This document shows, piece by piece, positions 15,926 through 25,903 of a stretch of 39,180 nt of DNA. The position numbers and the translations under genes are program-made. Every line of letters starts with the position of its first letter. Position 1 is the stretch's first letter. The notes beneath the pieces were generated by a model. That model searched no databases and was not told the origin of the DNA. It saw only the letters and a program-made list of their open reading frames with translations. The DNA is from Acidobacteriaceae bacterium (lineage in GTDB: Bacteria > Acidobacteriota > Terriglobia > Terriglobales > Acidobacteriaceae), in contig JANYKL010000163.1 of assembly GCA_025361625.1 (NCBI GenBank), forward strand, positions 1 through 39,180, read 5' to 3'.

Positions 15926-16009
15926 AAATCTCATTTGGAAGGCGAAACCGACGCAGTTAAACGCCGTCGCATCACGAAGCATTTTTCGGTTTGGGGTAAA
16001 TAGAAGCGC

Positions 16010-17428
16010 CTATTGCAGGGCACTCGCGGAGCGTGCCAGCGCTCCGGCGGCAATGTTATAGCGCTTCAATTTACGATAGAGCGTGGCTCGACTGATTCCG
16101 AGCATCCTCCCGGCCAGCGCCTTGTCACCTTTTACCTGGGAAAAAACCCGCTGAATTGTGGCGCGCTCTATATCTTCGAGATCTGTAGCCCGTAATTCGC
16201 CACCAACTGGGACAGGTACGGATGGCCCGTGCGTCTCACTTTGAACTTCCGCTTCCCCAATTCCAGGCGGCAGGTCACAGACTTCGATCACGCGTTGGTC
16301 GGTAAGCGCGACAGCGCGTTCCAAACAATTTTCCAATTCGCGAACGTTACCAGGCCAGTCATAGGCCATCATCGCCTTGATCGCGTTTCCCGACAGCACG
16401 ACCCCTCGTCCCGGGGCCAAACGGTCGAGGAAGAATGCGGAAAGGATCGGAATGTCAGACCGGCGATCACGCAGGCAAGGCAGCGAAATGCTGACGACGT
16501 TCAGGCGGAAGTAGAGATCTTTCCGGAATGTGCCGCGCTTGTATTCTGCATCGAGATCTCGATTGGTGGCGGCCATGATGCGGACATCTACTTTCACCTT
16601 GTGGTTGCTGCCGACGGGGCGGACTTCCTTCTCTTGCAGGAAACGCAAAAGTTTGGCTTGCATTTCGAGCGGCAGTTCACCAACCTCGTCAAAGAAAATC
16701 GTTCCTGAGTCGGCCGATTGCAACAAGCCTTGCTTGGAGCGCAGCGCTCCCGTGAACGCGCCTTTTTCGTAGCCAAAAAGTTCGCTTTCGATCAGGGTTG
16801 GAACCAGCGAGCCGCAATCGACCGCGACAAAGGGACGGTTTGCCAAACTGCCGCGGAAATGCAGAGCTCGAGCGACCAGTTCTTTCCCCGTTCCGCTCTC
16901 GCCCGAGATCAGTACCGGGGTCCGCGTGTCCTTCAAACGAGAGATTAGTCGCAGAACATGTTGAATTCCGGCAGAGCTCCCGATGATGCCATGCAGCGAG
17001 CTTTCAGTTTCAGACTTCTCGCGAAGATAGAGGTTTTCTTCCACCAGACGGACCTTATCAGCCATGCGGCGCAGGAAGAGACGTAGGTCGTCGAGCGGCG
17101 AAAAGGGTTTGCCGATGTAGTCGTAAGCGCCAAGCTTCATTGCCTGGACCGCGGTCTCAACCGATCCATGTCCGGTCATCACCGCAACTTCGACGCGCGG
17201 GTGAGAGCGCTTGACATGACCCAGAAATTCCACTCCTGAGATCCCTGCCATCACCATATCGGTGAGCACCATGTGCACCAGTTGCTCATCGAGCATGGCG
17301 AGCGCCGCTTCGCCGCTCTCCGCCTCAAGGCAGACGAGGCCAAGAGACTCGCCCACCGTCATGCACAGGCGGCGGATGGTCTGTTCGTCGTCGACGATTA
17401 AGAGCCGAATGCGTGAATCCTGAGTCAT
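16010..17428 (-). CDS. NtrC-family σ54-dependent response regulator
   Basis: A 472-aa transcription activator. The receiver (about 7-120) has VDDE, phosphoacceptor Asp 57 in VLTDMVMAG, MTGHGS and GKPF. The AAA+ domain (about 148-375) has Walker A GESGTGKE (176-183), the σ54-contact loop GAFTGA (223-228), Walker B GTIFFDEVGELP, and the arginine-finger region. A Fis-type helix-turn-helix ends the protein (DKALAGRMLGISRATLYRKL). All parts needed to remodel the σ54 polymerase are intact. Its start overlaps the stop of the single-receiver gene by ATGA, so the kinase, receiver and activator are translationally coupled. A strong σ54 promoter lies about 200 bp downstream, before the PilZ-like gene, and is its most likely target. 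Confidence 0.96.
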   Translation of the reverse strand: MTQDSRIRLLIVDDEQTIRRLCMTVGESLGLVCLEAESGEAALAMLDEQLVHMVLTDMVMAGISGVEFLGHVKRSHPRVEVAVMTGHGSVETAVQAMKLGAYDYIGKPFSPLDDLRLFLRRMADKVRLVEENLYLREKSETESSLHGIIGSSAGIQHVLRLISRLKDTRTPVLISGESGTGKELVARALHFRGSLANRPFVAVDCGSLVPTLIESELFGYEKGAFTGALRSKQGLLQSADSGTIFFDEVGELPLEMQAKLLRFLQEKEVRPVGSNHKVKVDVRIMAATNRDLDAEYKRGTFRKDLYFRLNVVSISLPCLRDRRSDIPILSAFFLDRLAPGRGVVLSGNAIKAMMAYDWPGNVRELENCLERAVALTDQRVIEVCDLPPGIGEAEVQSETHGPSVPVPVGGELRATDLEDIERATIQRVFSQVKGDKALAGRMLGISRATLYRKLKRYNIAAGALARSASALQ

Positions 17429-17829
17429 CGCGAAGGCCTGCCCAATGTCTTTTCTATGACTGCAATAAAATCGGCAACACGAAATGGTTTCTCAACGCAC
17501 GGAGCGCCCGTCTGGCGCAACGTAGCCGCGGTCTCCTCGTTAGCGATGTCTCCGGTGATAAAGACTAGCCGGCTTGCAAGTTCAGGGCGGTGGGTGGCGA
17601 TCCAGGCGTAGACCTGCGCACCGTCGACGCCGCCCGGAGTTCGCATGTCGGAGACGACTCCGTGAAAATCGCCTTCTTTTAACAAATAGAGTGCCGAGGC
17701 CCCTGACTCAGTCGCGACCACGGCATAGCCGTGGCCCTCAAGAACCGCGCGAACCAGGGCCATTATCGCCGGTTCATCCTCAATTAGAAGAACGGGGGCG
17801 CAAGCGAGTTTGGTAGCTGTTTGTGTCAT
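17425..17829 (-). CDS. Single-domain response regulator (CheY/FrzZ-like receiver)
   Basis: A free-standing receiver of 134 residues: LLIEDEP at the N-terminus (acidic pair), phosphoacceptor Asp in VVSDMRTPGGVDG, Thr in FITGD and Lys in VEKPF. The loop after the Asp carries the extra Gly-Gly turn common in receivers that accompany hybrid-type sensor kinases. There is no output domain, so it acts by protein contact or as a phosphate relay or sink. It sits between the 1274-aa kinase and the σ54 activator, overlapping both by ATGA (17826-17829 and 17425-17428). It therefore probably competes for, or passes on, phosphate from the same kinase. Confidence 0.94.
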   Translation of the reverse strand: MTQTATKLACAPVLLIEDEPAIMALVRAVLEGHGYAVVATESGASALYLLKEGDFHGVVSDMRTPGGVDGAQVYAWIATHRPELASRLVFITGDIANEETAATLRQTGAPCVEKPFRVADFIAVIEKTLGRPSR

Positions 17830-20800
17830 TTTGGATTTACTCCTGCAACTGCTCCGAAAGTGGCGGCCTCGGGGGCGACGGGGAGGCGGACGACGAAGGT
17901 GGCGCCTTCCGAATCGAGATTGTTATGACAGAAAATTTCGCCGCCATGTTCGCGGACGATACCGTAGCAAATACTGAGCCCAAGGCCGGTGCCCTTACCG
18001 ATATCTTTGGTAGTGAAAAATGGATCGAAAATTTTCTCGGAATCGACCATGCCGGTTCCGTTGTCTCGAAAGGAAATTTCGACAAAGGCGTCGTTACCGG
18101 CACTCTGGACCTCGATGCGAGCCGGCTGCGAACCCTCGCGCACCGCGTCATAAGCGTTGTTCAGTATGTTCAGAAAGACCTGCTGCAGTTGATGCGAGTC
18201 GCCAATCACTGCGGGCAGCGAATCATCAAGACGCTCGATCACCTGAATGCCGTGGCTGATGAAGTCATAGGAGCGCAAATGCACGGTTCGCTGCAAGATA
18301 GAATTGAGCTGAACCGGCTTGCGTTGCGGCGGCATCTGCCGGGCAAAGCTTAAAAGATTCTGTACGATCTGCTTCGTACGTTGCGCTTCTTGCAAGATGA
18401 CACGCAGATCGCGTCGCGCGCTCTCCGGGAGTTCGGGATTTTCCATCAGCAGATCTGTAAATCCCAAGATCGCTGTCAGCGGGTTATTTACCTCATGGGC
18501 CACTCCTGAAACCAGCTGTCCGACGGCCGCCATTTTCTCGGCGTGAATCAGTTTGGCACGAAGCATAGCGGAGTCAGTAACGTCGGTCATAACAACAACG
18601 ATGCTGCTGACCGAGCCGTCCTCGCCACTGATCGGGCTGAGATTGATGGAAAATTGTCCGCTGACTCCATCGCCTCTGATAATCGGCATGTCGAAATTGT
18701 CGACCTGTTGCCCTCGGGCTACCGACGCCAGCGCGTCGCAGAGAGCCGCGCGCCGTGAAGGCACGCAGAGATCAGGCAGCGGATGGCCTAAAATCTGGTT
18801 TTGCTGAAAACCTAGTCCGCTCCAGCGGCGATTTGCATAGCTGATGATTCCATCTGTGTCAGTGACGAGAATCAGGCTTTGGGTGTGGCTCAGGATTTTG
18901 CTCGAAAAATCCCGTTCCTTCTGGAGCTCAGTCTGCGATTGCCGGAGGCCGGTGATGTCGAGCATCAGTCCTCGGTATTGGATGATCTTGCCATCGGCAT
19001 CCCGCACCGCGAAATGATTGATGAAAACGTGAACGGCGGACCCGTCCTTGCGTCGGAGAATATCTTCATGATTCCGCACGCCGCCTTCGCGAGAAACAAT
19101 TTCAGTAAGCTCTTGCCAACGCTCTGGAGAAAAATATACCTGCGTCGGAATGTCGAGCTGAACGACCTCTTCCCTGCTGGCATAGCCGAGAATGCGCACC
19201 AGGGCGTCGTTCACCTCGACGAAGCGGCCGTCGGGTGTGGAGAAAAATATCCCCTCTTGAATGTTGTCGAAGAGCTCGCGATAGCGGCGCTCGGCCTCGC
19301 GCCGGTCGGTGATATCTTTCAGCACGTGCACGGTCTGCAGTTGAGCACTGCTCGCGGCGTGAATTCGCGAGGTAGAAATCAGATAAGTGTGCTCGAGTAC
19401 AGGATGAACATATTCATCGAGTCCTTCACCGCTGCGGCAGAAGGGGCAGGAATGCGGCGATGCCCCAGTCGAGAGCGCTTCGAGAGCGCGCATGTTCACT
19501 CCCACCAGGGCATCGGGAGTCGTGCCTACAAAATCGGCCAGCGTTTGATTCACACGCAGTATATTGTGCTGCTCGTCGTGCACAATAATGAAGTCGCTAA
19601 TCGCGTCGAAGACTTCAAGCCAATGACGATTGGCCTGCTCCATACGAGTGAATAAAAAAGCATTCTCGATGGCGATGCTGCCGTGTCCGGCGATGGCGCG
19701 CAGCAGTTGCTCGTCTTCGGTTGAGGGCGGAACTCCACGATCGGCCAGGCAGAGAACGCCGACCAGTTCGCCGGTTGAACCCGCGAGCCTGACCAGAGTG
19801 CAATCGGCCCACCCTAAACTTGCAGCGAGCGCTGGCCCCAGCAACTCTCTGGACGAAGCGTAAGAGACTTCGGCGGAGTACTTCGACAGTGCCGTAACCA
19901 GAGCCTGATTAAAATGCCTGATCACTCCTCGATCTTGAACTTCGCCATCCTGCGAAACAATAAGGGTGTCGAATTCGGAAGCCTTCAAGAGGCTGAGGGC
20001 AACCGAACGCCCGCCAAGCAGGGCCAGCGATCGCCGGGCGAAGTTTTGCATGAACTGCGGAAGATGCAGAACTGCATTCAACTCGAGCGCTATCGTCACC
20101 AATGCTTCGGCTCGCCTGCGATGCTCCTCCGACTGATGAAGATTTCGAGTCAGTTCGAGCGCGATAGCAATGTGCGCGGCCAGGGCCCGCGCGCGGCGAA
20201 TGTCTTCGTCGTTGATCGGCCCTTCTTCGAGGCGGTCAAGCACGCCAAACATGCCGAGCACATCACCGTTAGAACCGAGCAGCGGAACCGCAAGCAGTTG
20301 CTGAATCTGGAAGGAAGCGACAAACTCTAAATCTGCGCCCGGGGTTTGGCTTGCGTCTTCCGTGAAGAAAACATTCTTCCTTTTTAAAGCTTTGACGGCG
20401 GGGCCATCAAAAAGCGGAATATCCACAGGACGCGCCTGCCCGTTCTCCACTCCCCAGCGAACGCGAAAGTTCTCGCCTTCGAGAAAACCCATGAAACAAC
20501 GCCTGTAGCCGAGAAAGCTCGCCGCTCGGACGACGGAGGTCTGCAGGAACTCGTCCAGCTTTCCGGCCGAGCCAAGCTCGGAACTGATTTCGAGAATTTC
20601 GTGCAGTTCGTGCGCCTGCGCGCGAGCCATGCCGTAGAGTTCCGCGTTGGCAAGAGCCACCGCACCGAACCCAGCGAGGGCTGAGATGAGACTCTTGTCC
20701 TCGTCTGAAAAAGGTCCGGAAGAGCGTGGATACACGAGAATCGCCCCGTGAGAACGAGAGGTACGGAACGGGGCTGCGACGAGAACACCCGCGGGCGAGT

Positions 20801-21650
20801 CTTCTCCGAAATGACTCGAGCCATCGATGCTGACGGTGATGCCCTCTCCGGCCGCGACGGCACGAGTTGCAATCTCGAGAGACGAACGTAGATCATTTTG
20901 CTGAAACCGGGAATGGATGGCAATCGCAAGCTTTGGATTTTCGGTCGAAGCCGCGTGCAGGTGGAACAATTTTTCTTGCTGCATGAACACCAGCACAACC
21001 GGGGAATGGAGCAACGTGCGCAGCTTGTCCGCAATGCTTTCGAGAACGGCCGCGGTATCGGGCCTGCCGTTCAGAGCAGTGGCCACTTCAACCAGGGCGC
21101 TGGCCCGTTTTTGCTCATCTCTCGAAAGCTGGTTCAGACGCAAGGCCTCAACAGCGGTACCAAGTTGAGCGGCAAGGATCGTGGCCTTGACGACGGAATC
21201 TTCGTCAAAGGCCTGGCCCCGGCCGCTTTTCAGAAAAGTGATGGCGCCGATCGGTTCGCCGGAAACGATTAGCGGAGCGGCGAGGGCAGCGCGGGCATTA
21301 CTCGACGTAAGCCAGGGGTATCGGTTGGCATCCAGATGATTCACGAAGAAAGCACCGCGCCTCTGCACCGCATCCATCGCCAGAGAGGCGTCCCCGGGAC
21401 GGCGCCGAATCCCGCGAAATGATTCCACGTCGGGTGCGTCCGCTTCCGCGCCGACCAGTTCGCCGTCCGCGGACAGTCTCCAAAAGTAGGCACCGTTCGC
21501 CTGAAAAAAAACACGCGTGAGACTGCAGAAGCACTGAATCAGGTGCTCCAGATCTGGACTTTGGAAGGCGGCACGGGAAAGGTTGAGTAAAAGTTTTTGA
21601 AAAGCCACCTCAGGGTGACAGACACTTCCAGACACCGAATTGTCGGCCAT
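17826..21650 (-). CDS. Large multi-GAF/PAS sensor histidine kinase
   Basis: A soluble kinase of 1274 residues with no membrane segment. Approximate order: GAF at 25-172, 185-338, 350-500 and 515-665; PAS at 675-785, 790-903 and 915-1030; HisKA at 1037-1102; HATPase at 1145-1258. The phosphoacceptor is His 1052 in [17 protein letters not shown]. The ATPase has the N box [15 protein letters not shown] and GKGTGLGLS. The first PAS carries a CPFC pair (Cys 735, Cys 738) that could bind metal or sense redox state. There is no fused receiver; its receivers are the next two genes, each joined by an ATGA overlap. The ATG at 21650 has only a weak ribosome site. It heads a minus-strand operon divergent from the chemosensory operon. 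The signal is unknown, but probably cytoplasmic: small ligand, redox state or light. Confidence 0.96.
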   Translation of the reverse strand: MADNSVSGSVCHPEVAFQKLLLNLSRAAFQSPDLEHLIQCFCSLTRVFFQANGAYFWRLSADGELVGAEADAPDVESFRGIRRRPGDASLAMDAVQRRGAFFVNHLDANRYPWLTSSNARAALAAPLIVSGEPIGAITFLKSGRGQAFDEDSVVKATILAAQLGTAVEALRLNQLSRDEQKRASALVEVATALNGRPDTAAVLESIADKLRTLLHSPVVLVFMQQEKLFHLHAASTENPKLAIAIHSRFQQNDLRSSLEIATRAVAAGEGITVSIDGSSHFGEDSPAGVLVAAPFRTSRSHGAILVYPRSSGPFSDEDKSLISALAGFGAVALANAELYGMARAQAHELHEILEISSELGSAGKLDEFLQTSVVRAASFLGYRRCFMGFLEGENFRVRWGVENGQARPVDIPLFDGPAVKALKRKNVFFTEDASQTPGADLEFVASFQIQQLLAVPLLGSNGDVLGMFGVLDRLEEGPINDEDIRRARALAAHIAIALELTRNLHQSEEHRRRAEALVTIALELNAVLHLPQFMQNFARRSLALLGGRSVALSLLKASEFDTLIVSQDGEVQDRGVIRHFNQALVTALSKYSAEVSYASSRELLGPALAASLGWADCTLVRLAGSTGELVGVLCLADRGVPPSTEDEQLLRAIAGHGSIAIENAFLFTRMEQANRHWLEVFDAISDFIIVHDEQHNILRVNQTLADFVGTTPDALVGVNMRALEALSTGASPHSCPFCRSGEGLDEYVHPVLEHTYLISTSRIHAASSAQLQTVHVLKDITDRREAERRYRELFDNIQEGIFFSTPDGRFVEVNDALVRILGYASREEVVQLDIPTQVYFSPERWQELTEIVSREGGVRNHEDILRRKDGSAVHVFINHFAVRDADGKIIQYRGLMLDITGLRQSQTELQKERDFSSKILSHTQSLILVTDTDGIISYANRRWSGLGFQQNQILGHPLPDLCVPSRRAALCDALASVARGQQVDNFDMPIIRGDGVSGQFSINLSPISGEDGSVSSIVVVMTDVTDSAMLRAKLIHAEKMAAVGQLVSGVAHEVNNPLTAILGFTDLLMENPELPESARRDLRVILQEAQRTKQIVQNLLSFARQMPPQRKPVQLNSILQRTVHLRSYDFISHGIQVIERLDDSLPAVIGDSHQLQQVFLNILNNAYDAVREGSQPARIEVQSAGNDAFVEISFRDNGTGMVDSEKIFDPFFTTKDIGKGTGLGLSICYGIVREHGGEIFCHNNLDSEGATFVVRLPVAPEAATFGAVAGVNPK

Positions 21651-22023
21651 GCTTGCCAGTGCGCGCCCTTTTCCGTCTAAGCGACTGAAAACAATTAGAT
21701 TAAGTACAAGCTACCTGCCAATCTCAAATTGAGTCAAGGGAATACGCTCCCCGGTATCGACTCTACAAATGGAACCAAAGTGACATTTGGGCCGGTTTGA
21801 TAGTCCTGCCAAGAAAAAGTGCGACCGAATGTGAAGATGATTTTTCTCACACATCAGATTGAGAATCTCGAATCGATGCACCGAGCTTACGACTTGCGGC
21901 CGAAGGACTACGCGCAGATTACGTTTCGAAGATCACCAAAGTAATGCGATGCACGATCTTTTGATATCCGTCGATGGTTCCATTACAGCAAGATATGGTT
22001 AAGAAAGTGACGGAGGAGTCGTT
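21651..22023. promoter_or_regulatory. 373-bp divergent promoter region, kinase operon / chemosensory operon
   Basis: No gene is seen here. The region should hold the promoters of the sensor-kinase operon (minus) and of the tonB-like/MCP operon (plus). Features seen: TTGATA at 21961-21966 and a long purine-pyrimidine block near 21837-21853 (TGTGAAGATG then TTTTTCTCACA), a spaced inverted repeat. GGAGGAG at 22012-22018 serves the GTG start at 22024. No convincing σ54 site was found. Confidence 0.4.
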
Positions 22024-22371
22024 GTGTTCATTCCTAGATGCAATCGTGGGTTGGCGATCGGGTTGATATTGTTCAGCGGTTGGTTGGCGACCGGGCCAGC
22101 CGAGGCACGGAGCCAAGTTGAAATCGCGCGTGCGGTTAAAAGCAAGGTTGCTCCTGTTTATCCAGATTTGGCCAGACGCATGAGCCTGGCGGGGGTGGTC
22201 AAAGTCGAGATCACGGTCTCCCCGAACGGGTCAGTCAAGACTGCGAAGCTGATCGGGGGGCATCCCGTTTTGGCCAATGCGGCACTCGATGCGGTGAAGA
22301 AATGGCACTTCGAAACTGCTTCCGGAGAAACGACGGGAGTCGTGCAGTTTCGATTCGATCCCGGCCAATGA
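22024..22371 (+). CDS. TonB C-terminal-domain protein, periplasmic
   Basis: A 115-aa protein with an N-terminal signal or anchor ([20 protein letters not shown], about 9-28) and a TonB C-terminal domain: [53 protein letters not shown] marks the span 42-94 (conserved YP, GxV, V-x-G-x-P and KKW). It lacks the Pro-rich spacer that lets classical TonB cross the periplasm, so an energy-transducing role with ExbB/ExbD is doubtful; none is nearby. It may be a periplasmic binding module. The start is GTG 22024 with GGAGGAG five bases upstream. It ends 35 bases before the MCP start and is likely the first gene of the chemosensory operon. Confidence 0.82.
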   Translation: MFIPRCNRGLAIGLILFSGWLATGPAEARSQVEIARAVKSKVAPVYPDLARRMSLAGVVKVEITVSPNGSVKTAKLIGGHPVLANAALDAVKKWHFETASGETTGVVQFRFDPGQ

Positions 22372-22406
22372 TGTTATTCGGTGAGCGGGCTAATGGAAGG
22401 TATCGT

Positions 22407-24386
22407 ATGACGATTGGCAAGAAGCTGTACTGGAGTTTCGGAATCATTCTAGGCACCGTTCTGGTGCTGCTCGCGATCAATCTGGTCGCAGTGCAGCGCG
22501 AGCATGAGACCAAAGCGGCTGCCCAACGTTCCATCGACATGACCGAGGCAACGTCGTCTGTGCGTTTCCAGATGATGCAGAACCGCCTGCACCTGCAGAA
22601 CTATCTGCTCAGCGGCGATACTCGCGATGTCGAGAAGATGAATGACGGCGAGCATCAGTTGAGCGACGCGCTCCGCCGGGCGCAGGATCTGGCGAACTCT
22701 CCCCAGCAGCGCGGCAGCCTGGACAAAGTGCAGGCGCTCGAGCAATCGTGGGGCACGGAGTTTGCCAATCCGCTGGTAGAGAAGCGGCGCGGGGTCGATA
22801 GCGGCAACGCCACCGTGGCCGAACTGCAAATCTTTTATCTACAAAAAGATCCAAATGCCTGGGTTGCCCGCTCGAGCGAGGTTCTCGATGAGGTTGACCG
22901 GGGGAATCGTGAACTTCTGGAGCAGCGCCGGCGCTCTGATGAGGCAGCGGCTACCTGGACGATTCTCGCTTCGGTTTTCAGTTCGCTGATCGCGCTTGGC
23001 CTTGGCGTTGTTATCGCTTATCGAACCGCTACCGGAATCACGGAGCCACTAGCGCGCTTGATTCATGTTGCGGAGCAGATCGGGCAGAGCGGTGATCTCG
23101 AACACAATATCGACGTTCGTAGTACGGACGAAATCGGACAGCTCGCTCGAACCTTCGAGTCGATGGTGAAGTACTTGAAGGAGATGGCGGCGGTATCGGA
23201 AGCAATCGCCGGTGGAAATTTGGCAGTCGACGTTCGACCTCGCTCCGCCAATGACACGCTGGCTAATGCCTTTACCCGAATGATGGAAGGACTGCGCGGT
23301 TTGGTCAGAAGCGTTCGTGAAGCGGCCACCCAGGTGGCAACCGCATCAAGTCAGGTGGCGACCGCATCCGATGAGTCGGCCCGCAACAGCTTGCAGACAT
23401 CGTCCGCCATCGACGAGGTTACGAGCACTATGCACGAGATGAGCGTCAACGTGCAGAACATGGTCAAGAGCACGCAGACTCAGGCCTCGAGCGTGAGCGA
23501 AACTTCGGCTTCTATCGACCAGATGGTGACCTCGATTCAGCGGGTCGCGGATACGGCGAAAGTGTTGCTCGATATCTCAAACCGATCCCGCGAAGAGGTG
23601 CACAGCGGCATCGGCACGATGGAAAAGGCGACGGACGGATTGAACCGGATTAACACCACGATTCGCTCCTCGGGCGAAATCATCGACGCGCTTGGCGGAC
23701 GCGCCGATGATATTGGCAAGATCGTCGAAGTGATCGACGATCTCGCGGAGCAGACGAACCTGCTGGCGTTGAACGCCGCCATCGAAGCGGCTCGCGCCGG
23801 AGAGCATGGACTCGGATTTGCCGTCGTCGCGGACGAAGTCCGTAAGCTTGCCGAAAAATCCGCGCAATCGACAAAAGAAATTTCCGAACTGATTGCGAGC
23901 ATTCAGAAAGAAGCTCGAAAAGCGGTGGAGAACATGGAAAACAGCACGACAATCGTCAACGAGGGTCTGAATTTAGGCCAGGAGTTGAACGGCGCGTTGC
24001 GCAAGATTTCGAACGTGGTCACTGAAGTCTACAAATTTGCGCAAGAGATTGGAGCGGCCACGAACGAGCAGTCTCACGGCTCAACCCAGATCGCGCGCGC
24101 GACCACGCGGCTGAATGAAATCACGCACGAGATCAACTCGGCAGTCGAAGAGCAGGCTTCGGGAGCCCAGGCGGTGGTGCAGGCAATGGAACGCATGCGC
24201 GAACTGGTGCAGTCGAACACCTCGGGCTCGACCGAACTGGCCGCCTCATCCGACCAGATGTCCAAGATGTCGCGCGGATTGCTCGATTCGATGGACCGCT
24301 TTTCGTTGCGCTCGAACGATAACAGGATTGATCACAGCGCAGCGCACGGACAAGAATTCAAGGCTGCCAGGGCAGGATCGCGCTAG
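22407..24386 (+). CDS. Methyl-accepting chemotaxis protein
   Basis: A 659-aa transmembrane chemoreceptor. TM1 is at about 8-28 and TM2 at about 183-205, bracketing a helical periplasmic sensor of CHASE3/four-helix type. HAMP follows (207-260) with a second HAMP-like helix pair ([18 protein letters not shown]), then the long signalling coiled coil. Its tip is [19 protein letters not shown], the site that binds CheA and CheW. Glu/Gln-rich methylation helices flank it. There is no C-terminal NWETF-type pentapeptide. The start ATG 22407 is chosen for GGAAGG upstream and the immediate TM1; longer frames from 22302 would overlap the tonB-like gene. It is followed at 7 bases by cheW. Confidence 0.96.
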   Translation: MTIGKKLYWSFGIILGTVLVLLAINLVAVQREHETKAAAQRSIDMTEATSSVRFQMMQNRLHLQNYLLSGDTRDVEKMNDGEHQLSDALRRAQDLANSPQQRGSLDKVQALEQSWGTEFANPLVEKRRGVDSGNATVAELQIFYLQKDPNAWVARSSEVLDEVDRGNRELLEQRRRSDEAAATWTILASVFSSLIALGLGVVIAYRTATGITEPLARLIHVAEQIGQSGDLEHNIDVRSTDEIGQLARTFESMVKYLKEMAAVSEAIAGGNLAVDVRPRSANDTLANAFTRMMEGLRGLVRSVREAATQVATASSQVATASDESARNSLQTSSAIDEVTSTMHEMSVNVQNMVKSTQTQASSVSETSASIDQMVTSIQRVADTAKVLLDISNRSREEVHSGIGTMEKATDGLNRINTTIRSSGEIIDALGGRADDIGKIVEVIDDLAEQTNLLALNAAIEAARAGEHGLGFAVVADEVRKLAEKSAQSTKEISELIASIQKEARKAVENMENSTTIVNEGLNLGQELNGALRKISNVVTEVYKFAQEIGAATNEQSHGSTQIARATTRLNEITHEINSAVEEQASGAQAVVQAMERMRELVQSNTSGSTELAASSDQMSKMSRGLLDSMDRFSLRSNDNRIDHSAAHGQEFKAARAGSR

Positions 24387-24393
24387 GACAATC

Positions 24394-24981
24394 ATGAGTC
24401 GGGAAAAACACATCGTTGGGTTTCGAGTGGGACGCGAAACGTACGGCGTGCCTATCACGGCACTGCACGAGATTGTGCGCGTGCCGGAGGTCACGGCGGT
24501 TCCAGACGCTCCCCATTATCTTGAAGGCGTTATCAACCTCCGGGGGAAAATCGTCTCGGTGGTGGATCTCCGCAAGAGGTTTGGACACACGGCCACCGAA
24601 CTCAACCGGCGCAGCCGGATTTTAGTGGTTGAACACCGCCGCCGACTGGTGGGAATGATTGTTGACTCGGCCACCGAAGTTTTGAAGATACCGGAGTCGG
24701 ACATCGAAGCTGCTCCGGCCATGATGCAGGAGGGCGGCCTCGATTGCGTGACCGGCCTTGGCAAGTATCAGGGGCGGCTGATCATTCTGCTCGACGTGGA
24801 CCGCATCCTCTCGGTGAACGAATCCGGCCAGGACGGTGAACTCGAAAAAGCTGGCAGCGCGGGTGCAAAACCTGGGACCATCAAACCAGCAACGGTCAAA
24901 TCAGAGGCCCAGCCGGGCCCTGATGCAACGTCATTCGCAGGTGTGACCGGCGCGCGGCGAAGCGTCTCCGCCGGAAAGTAA
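24394..24981 (+). CDS. cheW: Chemotaxis coupling protein CheW
   Basis: CheW bridges receptor tips and the CheA kinase. The 195-aa protein has the CheW β-barrel over residues 4-145: HIVGFRVGRETYGVPITALHEIV, YLEGVINLRGKIVSVVDLRKRFG (the conserved NLRG-x-I-xxxxDL core) and GLGKYQGRLIILLDVDRIL. A further 45 residues form a Pro/Ala/Ser-rich, probably unstructured tail that ordinary CheW proteins lack. ATG 24394 is close to the MCP stop and begins exactly at the domain; AGGACAATC precedes it. It is the third gene of the operon. Confidence 0.97.
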   Translation: MSREKHIVGFRVGRETYGVPITALHEIVRVPEVTAVPDAPHYLEGVINLRGKIVSVVDLRKRFGHTATELNRRSRILVVEHRRRLVGMIVDSATEVLKIPESDIEAAPAMMQEGGLDCVTGLGKYQGRLIILLDVDRILSVNESGQDGELEKAGSAGAKPGTIKPATVKSEAQPGPDATSFAGVTGARRSVSAGK

Positions 24982-25000
24982 ACGAAAGAACTCGCACCCT

Positions 25001-25903
25001 ATGAGCACAACCGAAACGGCGGTACTCACCGACGCAGAATTGAGACTTCTGCAGGCATTGGTTTACCAGGAATGCGGCATGCACTTCGACGACCGGCGCA
25101 CGCCTTTTCTGCACGACCGTCTGCAGCGCCGCATGAAAGATTGCCAGCTCGATTCTTTCTACAGCTACTATCGTCTGCTGATCAGCCAGAAGGGCAAAGA
25201 AGAGCTAACCAAGCTTCTCGAAAATCTCACGGTTAATGAAACCAGTTTCTTTCGCAATAAAGCCCAGCTCGATCTCTTTCAGCACGACGTTATGGACGAC
25301 TTGTTGAATCGCAAGCAAGAGCGCAGAGACTATAGCGTCCGAATCTGGAGCGCGGGTTGCTCAACCGGACAGGAACCGTACACCGCCGCCATGCTAGTGG
25401 CGGATGCGCTGTCTTACCACTATCTGCGGCATCCGGTTCCTTTCGAGTCGCCGCTTCCGAAACCGCTTGTGCCTGCACCATGGCGGGTCGAAATTCTTGC
25501 CAGCGATATCAACTACTCTGTCCTGCGCACCGCGCAGGAAGCTTCCTATGCCGAGCATCAGATGGCCGCAGTTGACTATGGATACCGCTTGCGCTATTTC
25601 GATAAGACGGGCGCTCGTTATGCGGTAAAGAAGAACGTGAAAGAATTAATTCACTTCGATTTTCATAACCTGAAAACTGAATATCTGCCGCAGCGCAACG
25701 ACGTCATCTTCTGCCGCAATGTGATGATGTATTTCGACGAGGCGGAACAGAAGCGTTTGATTGAAAAATTCTATCGCTGCTTGAATCCGCACGGTTATCT
25801 CCTTGTCGGCCACGCCGAAAGCCTCTTGGGACTGACGGAGAAATTCCGTATGGTGCATCGCAACAGCGGCACCGCGTATCAACGAGTAGAGGAGAAGGCG
25901 TGA
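25001..25903 (+). CDS. cheR: Chemotaxis protein methyltransferase CheR
   Basis: CheR methylates glutamates of the chemoreceptor using S-adenosylmethionine. The 300-aa protein has the all-helical N-terminal domain (about 8-75), with LTVNETSFFRNKAQLDLFQ. The Rossmann-type methyltransferase domain follows, with SAM motif IWSAGCSTGQEPYTAAML, the acidic ILASDINYSVLRTAQ, and RNVMMYFDEAEQKRLIEKFYRCL. The stretch HAESLLGLTEKF closes it. A Q replaces the more frequent E in GCSTGEEPY, a change also found in active relatives. No TPR tail is present. Its stop overlaps the cheA GTG start by GTGA at 25900-25903. Confidence 0.97.
   Translation: MSTTETAVLTDAELRLLQALVYQECGMHFDDRRTPFLHDRLQRRMKDCQLDSFYSYYRLLISQKGKEELTKLLENLTVNETSFFRNKAQLDLFQHDVMDDLLNRKQERRDYSVRIWSAGCSTGQEPYTAAMLVADALSYHYLRHPVPFESPLPKPLVPAPWRVEILASDINYSVLRTAQEASYAEHQMAAVDYGYRLRYFDKTGARYAVKKNVKELIHFDFHNLKTEYLPQRNDVIFCRNVMMYFDEAEQKRLIEKFYRCLNPHGYLLVGHAESLLGLTEKFRMVHRNSGTAYQRVEEKA

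Noticed and set aside
21976-21989. Possible σ54 promoter before the tonB-like gene
   Set aside because: GG-N10-GC spacing is present but most other consensus positions fail, unlike the site at 15789-15805.
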